From CAZOJJ01 sp964580105 (lineage in GTDB: Bacteria > Bacteroidota > Rhodothermia > Rhodothermales > Rubricoccaceae), in NCBI GenBank assembly GCA_964580105.1, contig CAZOJJ010000006.1, positions 33,326 to 97,325 of the forward strand: a stretch of DNA of 64,000 bases. The letters are read 5' to 3'. Below, one piece after another: positions 62,784-64,000 of the stretch (positions are counted from its first letter, which is position 1; the number at the start of each line of letters is the position of its first letter). A model generated the notes under the pieces. It saw nothing but the letters and a program-made list of their open reading frames with translations, was not told the origin of the DNA and did not search any database. The position numbers and the translations under genes are program-made.

Positions 62784-63017
62784 ATGACCAAGCTGCTCGA
62801 ACGTGCCATCGCAGAAGCGTCGCGCCTCTCGGACGAGGAGCAGGACGCGCTCGCGGCCCGCATCCTCGAAGAGATCGACGACGAGCGCGAGTGGGACCGT
62901 GCCTTCGCCGCAACCACCGACGCCCAATGGGATCGACTCGCCGCGATGGCCCGGCGCGAGATCGAGGCGGGCGGGTCGAAGTCGCTGAACGACCTGATCG
63001 GCCCATCCGGTGATTGA
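62784..63017 (+). CDS. Small antitoxin-like protein
   Basis: 77 aa, acidic, helical: LLERAIAEASRLSDEEQDALAARILEEIDDERE, then WDRAFAATTDAQWDRLAAMARREIEAG. Resembles antitoxins of RelE/ParE-type pairs in cyanobacteria and Bacteroidota. The toxin reading frame starts at a GTG overlapping its last 8 bases. The ATG at 62784 is chosen over an upstream GTG (62721) that adds unrelated residues. Confidence 0.72.
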   Translation: MTKLLERAIAEASRLSDEEQDALAARILEEIDDEREWDRAFAATTDAQWDRLAAMARREIEAGGSKSLNDLIGPSGD

Positions 63018-63280
63018 GTCGCGCGTCACCGGGGCGTTCTGGAAGCGGTTCGAGGCGCTGCCGCCCGATGTCCAGCGACGCGCCCGCGAAGCGTACGCCC
63101 TCTGGCGGGAGGACCACCGGCACCCCGGCCTGCATTTCAAGCGGGTCAGCCCAGCCGATCTGGTCGGCCCGCGTAGGAGCACACCACCGGGCCGTCGCCC
63201 TGTGGGAGGAGAGCGAAACGGTATGGTGGTTCTGGATCGGGACGCACGCGGAGTACGACGCGTTGCTCAAGCGGCTCTGA
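63010..63280 (+). pseudogene. RelE/ParE-type toxin gene with a frameshift
   Basis: The first frame from GTG 63010 gives ESRVTGAFWKRFEALPPDV and REAYALWREDHRHPGLHFKRV, the usual N-terminal two-thirds. The remainder (WSARVGAHHRAVALWEES, VWWFWIGTHAEYDALLKRL) is in the +1 frame and ends at 63280. The switch must lie at about 63143-63170. Together they make a complete toxin of about 90 aa. Either a real frameshift that disarms the toxin or a base-call error. Start overlaps the antitoxin stop. Confidence 0.8.
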
Positions 63281-63400
63281 CCGGGGAAAGCCAGGCGGGT
63301 CGAGCTCGATTATCCTGCACGTGACCCGAGGCTGTCAGCGAGGCGGACGAGATTGCGGTGACACCTTCCCGTCCCCAGCCCCTCTCGCCTACGAAAGCCC

Positions 63401-64000
63401 ATGCCTTCGAAACCCCCTCTCGCCGGTGAGGCCGCCCGCCTCGGGAAGACGCAGTACTACACCGCCGCGAGCCTCGACGGGTTCATCGCGACGCCCGACG
63501 ACTCGCTCGACTGGCTCTTTCCCCTGGGCGACGTCGCCGAGACGAGCTACCCGGCGTTCATCCGCGACGTGGGCGCGCTCGCCATGGGCTCGGCGACCTA
63601 CGAGTGGATGCTCCGCCACGTGGTCGGTCCCGACGCCCCGAGGCCGCAGCCGTGGCCGTACGAGCAGCCGGCGTGGGTCTTCAGCTCCCGGACGCTCGAC
63701 CCCGTACCCGGCGCGGACGTCCGGTTCGTCCGGGGCGACGTGCGGCCCGTTCACAGCGAGATGCTCGCGGCGGCCGGGGGCAAGAACGTCTGGATCGTCG
63801 GGGGCGGCGACCTCGCGGGCCAGTTTTACGACCACGGCCTGCTCGACGAGCTGTTCGTCCAGGTGGGCTCCGTCACGCTCGGGGCCGGGAAGCCGCTGCT
63901 GCCCCGGGCCATCGTCGATCCGCCCCTCCGGCTGCGGGCCGTGAGTGCGGTCGGAACGGGCTTCGCCGAGCTGCACTACGAAGTTCCTCGCCCGCGCTAG
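63401..64000 (+). CDS. RibD C-terminal / dihydrofolate reductase-like family protein
   Basis: 199 aa, complete, stop at the last base of the window. DHFR-like fold of the RibD_C family: YYTAASLDGFIATPDDSLDWL at the start, AMGSATYEWML, and the NADPH-binding VWIVGGGDLAGQFYDHGLLDEL. Members reduce small heterocycles; no rib genes are near, so substrate unknown. Confidence 0.88.
   Translation: MPSKPPLAGEAARLGKTQYYTAASLDGFIATPDDSLDWLFPLGDVAETSYPAFIRDVGALAMGSATYEWMLRHVVGPDAPRPQPWPYEQPAWVFSSRTLDPVPGADVRFVRGDVRPVHSEMLAAAGGKNVWIVGGGDLAGQFYDHGLLDELFVQVGSVTLGAGKPLLPRAIVDPPLRLRAVSAVGTGFAELHYEVPRPR

Overview
The window is a gene-dense, GC-rich bacterial chromosome segment. It is most likely from the Rhodothermota (Rhodothermales, Rubricoccaceae-like), on the edge of the Bacteroidota. 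Support for this placement: a type IX secretion C-terminal sorting domain, a GldE-like CorC protein next to ssb, DUF4292 and DUF4293 genes, ExbB/ExbD/ExbD clustering, almost no Shine-Dalgarno sequences, and a recurring TAnnTT promoter element resembling the Bacteroidota -7 box (TAnnTTTG). No rRNA, tRNA, CRISPR array, prophage or insertion sequence was found. One 100-N scaffold gap (54779-54878) is flanked by a perfect 55-base repeat and looks like an assembly artefact.

Layout. 1-3952: sodium symporter (partial), class D beta-lactamase, CorC/GldE-like membrane protein and ssb, all on the minus strand. 4099-6692: mazG and a tandem-RCK potassium channel. 6800-12776: complete histidine utilisation set hutU-hutH and lipoprotein-hutI-hutG, which yields glutamate; a glutamate dehydrogenase lies at 21684. 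12773-14628: two twin CHxGR...HGD lipoproteins and fabH. 14721-20137: esterase plus three amidohydrolase-like secreted proteins, two without the metal-binding HxH, and a free-standing copy of a C-terminal domain. 20210-21549: coupled RpiB-like and degenerate PduL-like genes that share a 40-residue module. 23025-26925: EnvC-like factor, DUF4292 lipoprotein and TPR protein. 27033-34720: YfcC-type permease, a repeat-rich spacer, twin DUF2147 proteins, HNH nuclease, heme A synthase, T9SS-exported Asp-box protein and a two-domain secreted protein.

34879-36924: groES-groEL with an upstream CIRCE operator (HrcA control). 37083-38947: two small membrane proteins and a glycosyltransferase. 38963-44646: porin-pstS-pstC-pstA-pstB-phoU phosphate uptake operon. 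44965-51816: C-terminal processing protease; exbB, small membrane protein, exbD, exbD; NAD-type isocitrate dehydrogenase; DUF4293; EamA exporter. 51818-53797: glycosyltransferase, a 438-base spacer holding a probable structured RNA with its own terminator, and a YdeI/DUF1905 protein. 53876-61948: RDD protein divergent from a SpoIIM, membrane protein, DUF4129, DUF4350, MoxR, DUF58 cluster. 61949-64000: lower-GC patch with a nonsense-interrupted DUF6438 lipoprotein, an antitoxin/toxin pair whose toxin is frameshifted, and a RibD-type reductase.

The most unusual content is the shell-less microcompartment-type gene pair at 20210-21549, the predicted RNA at 52989-53120, the pseudo-amidohydrolase cluster, and the window-wide promoter motif that predicts leaderless mRNAs for at least five genes.
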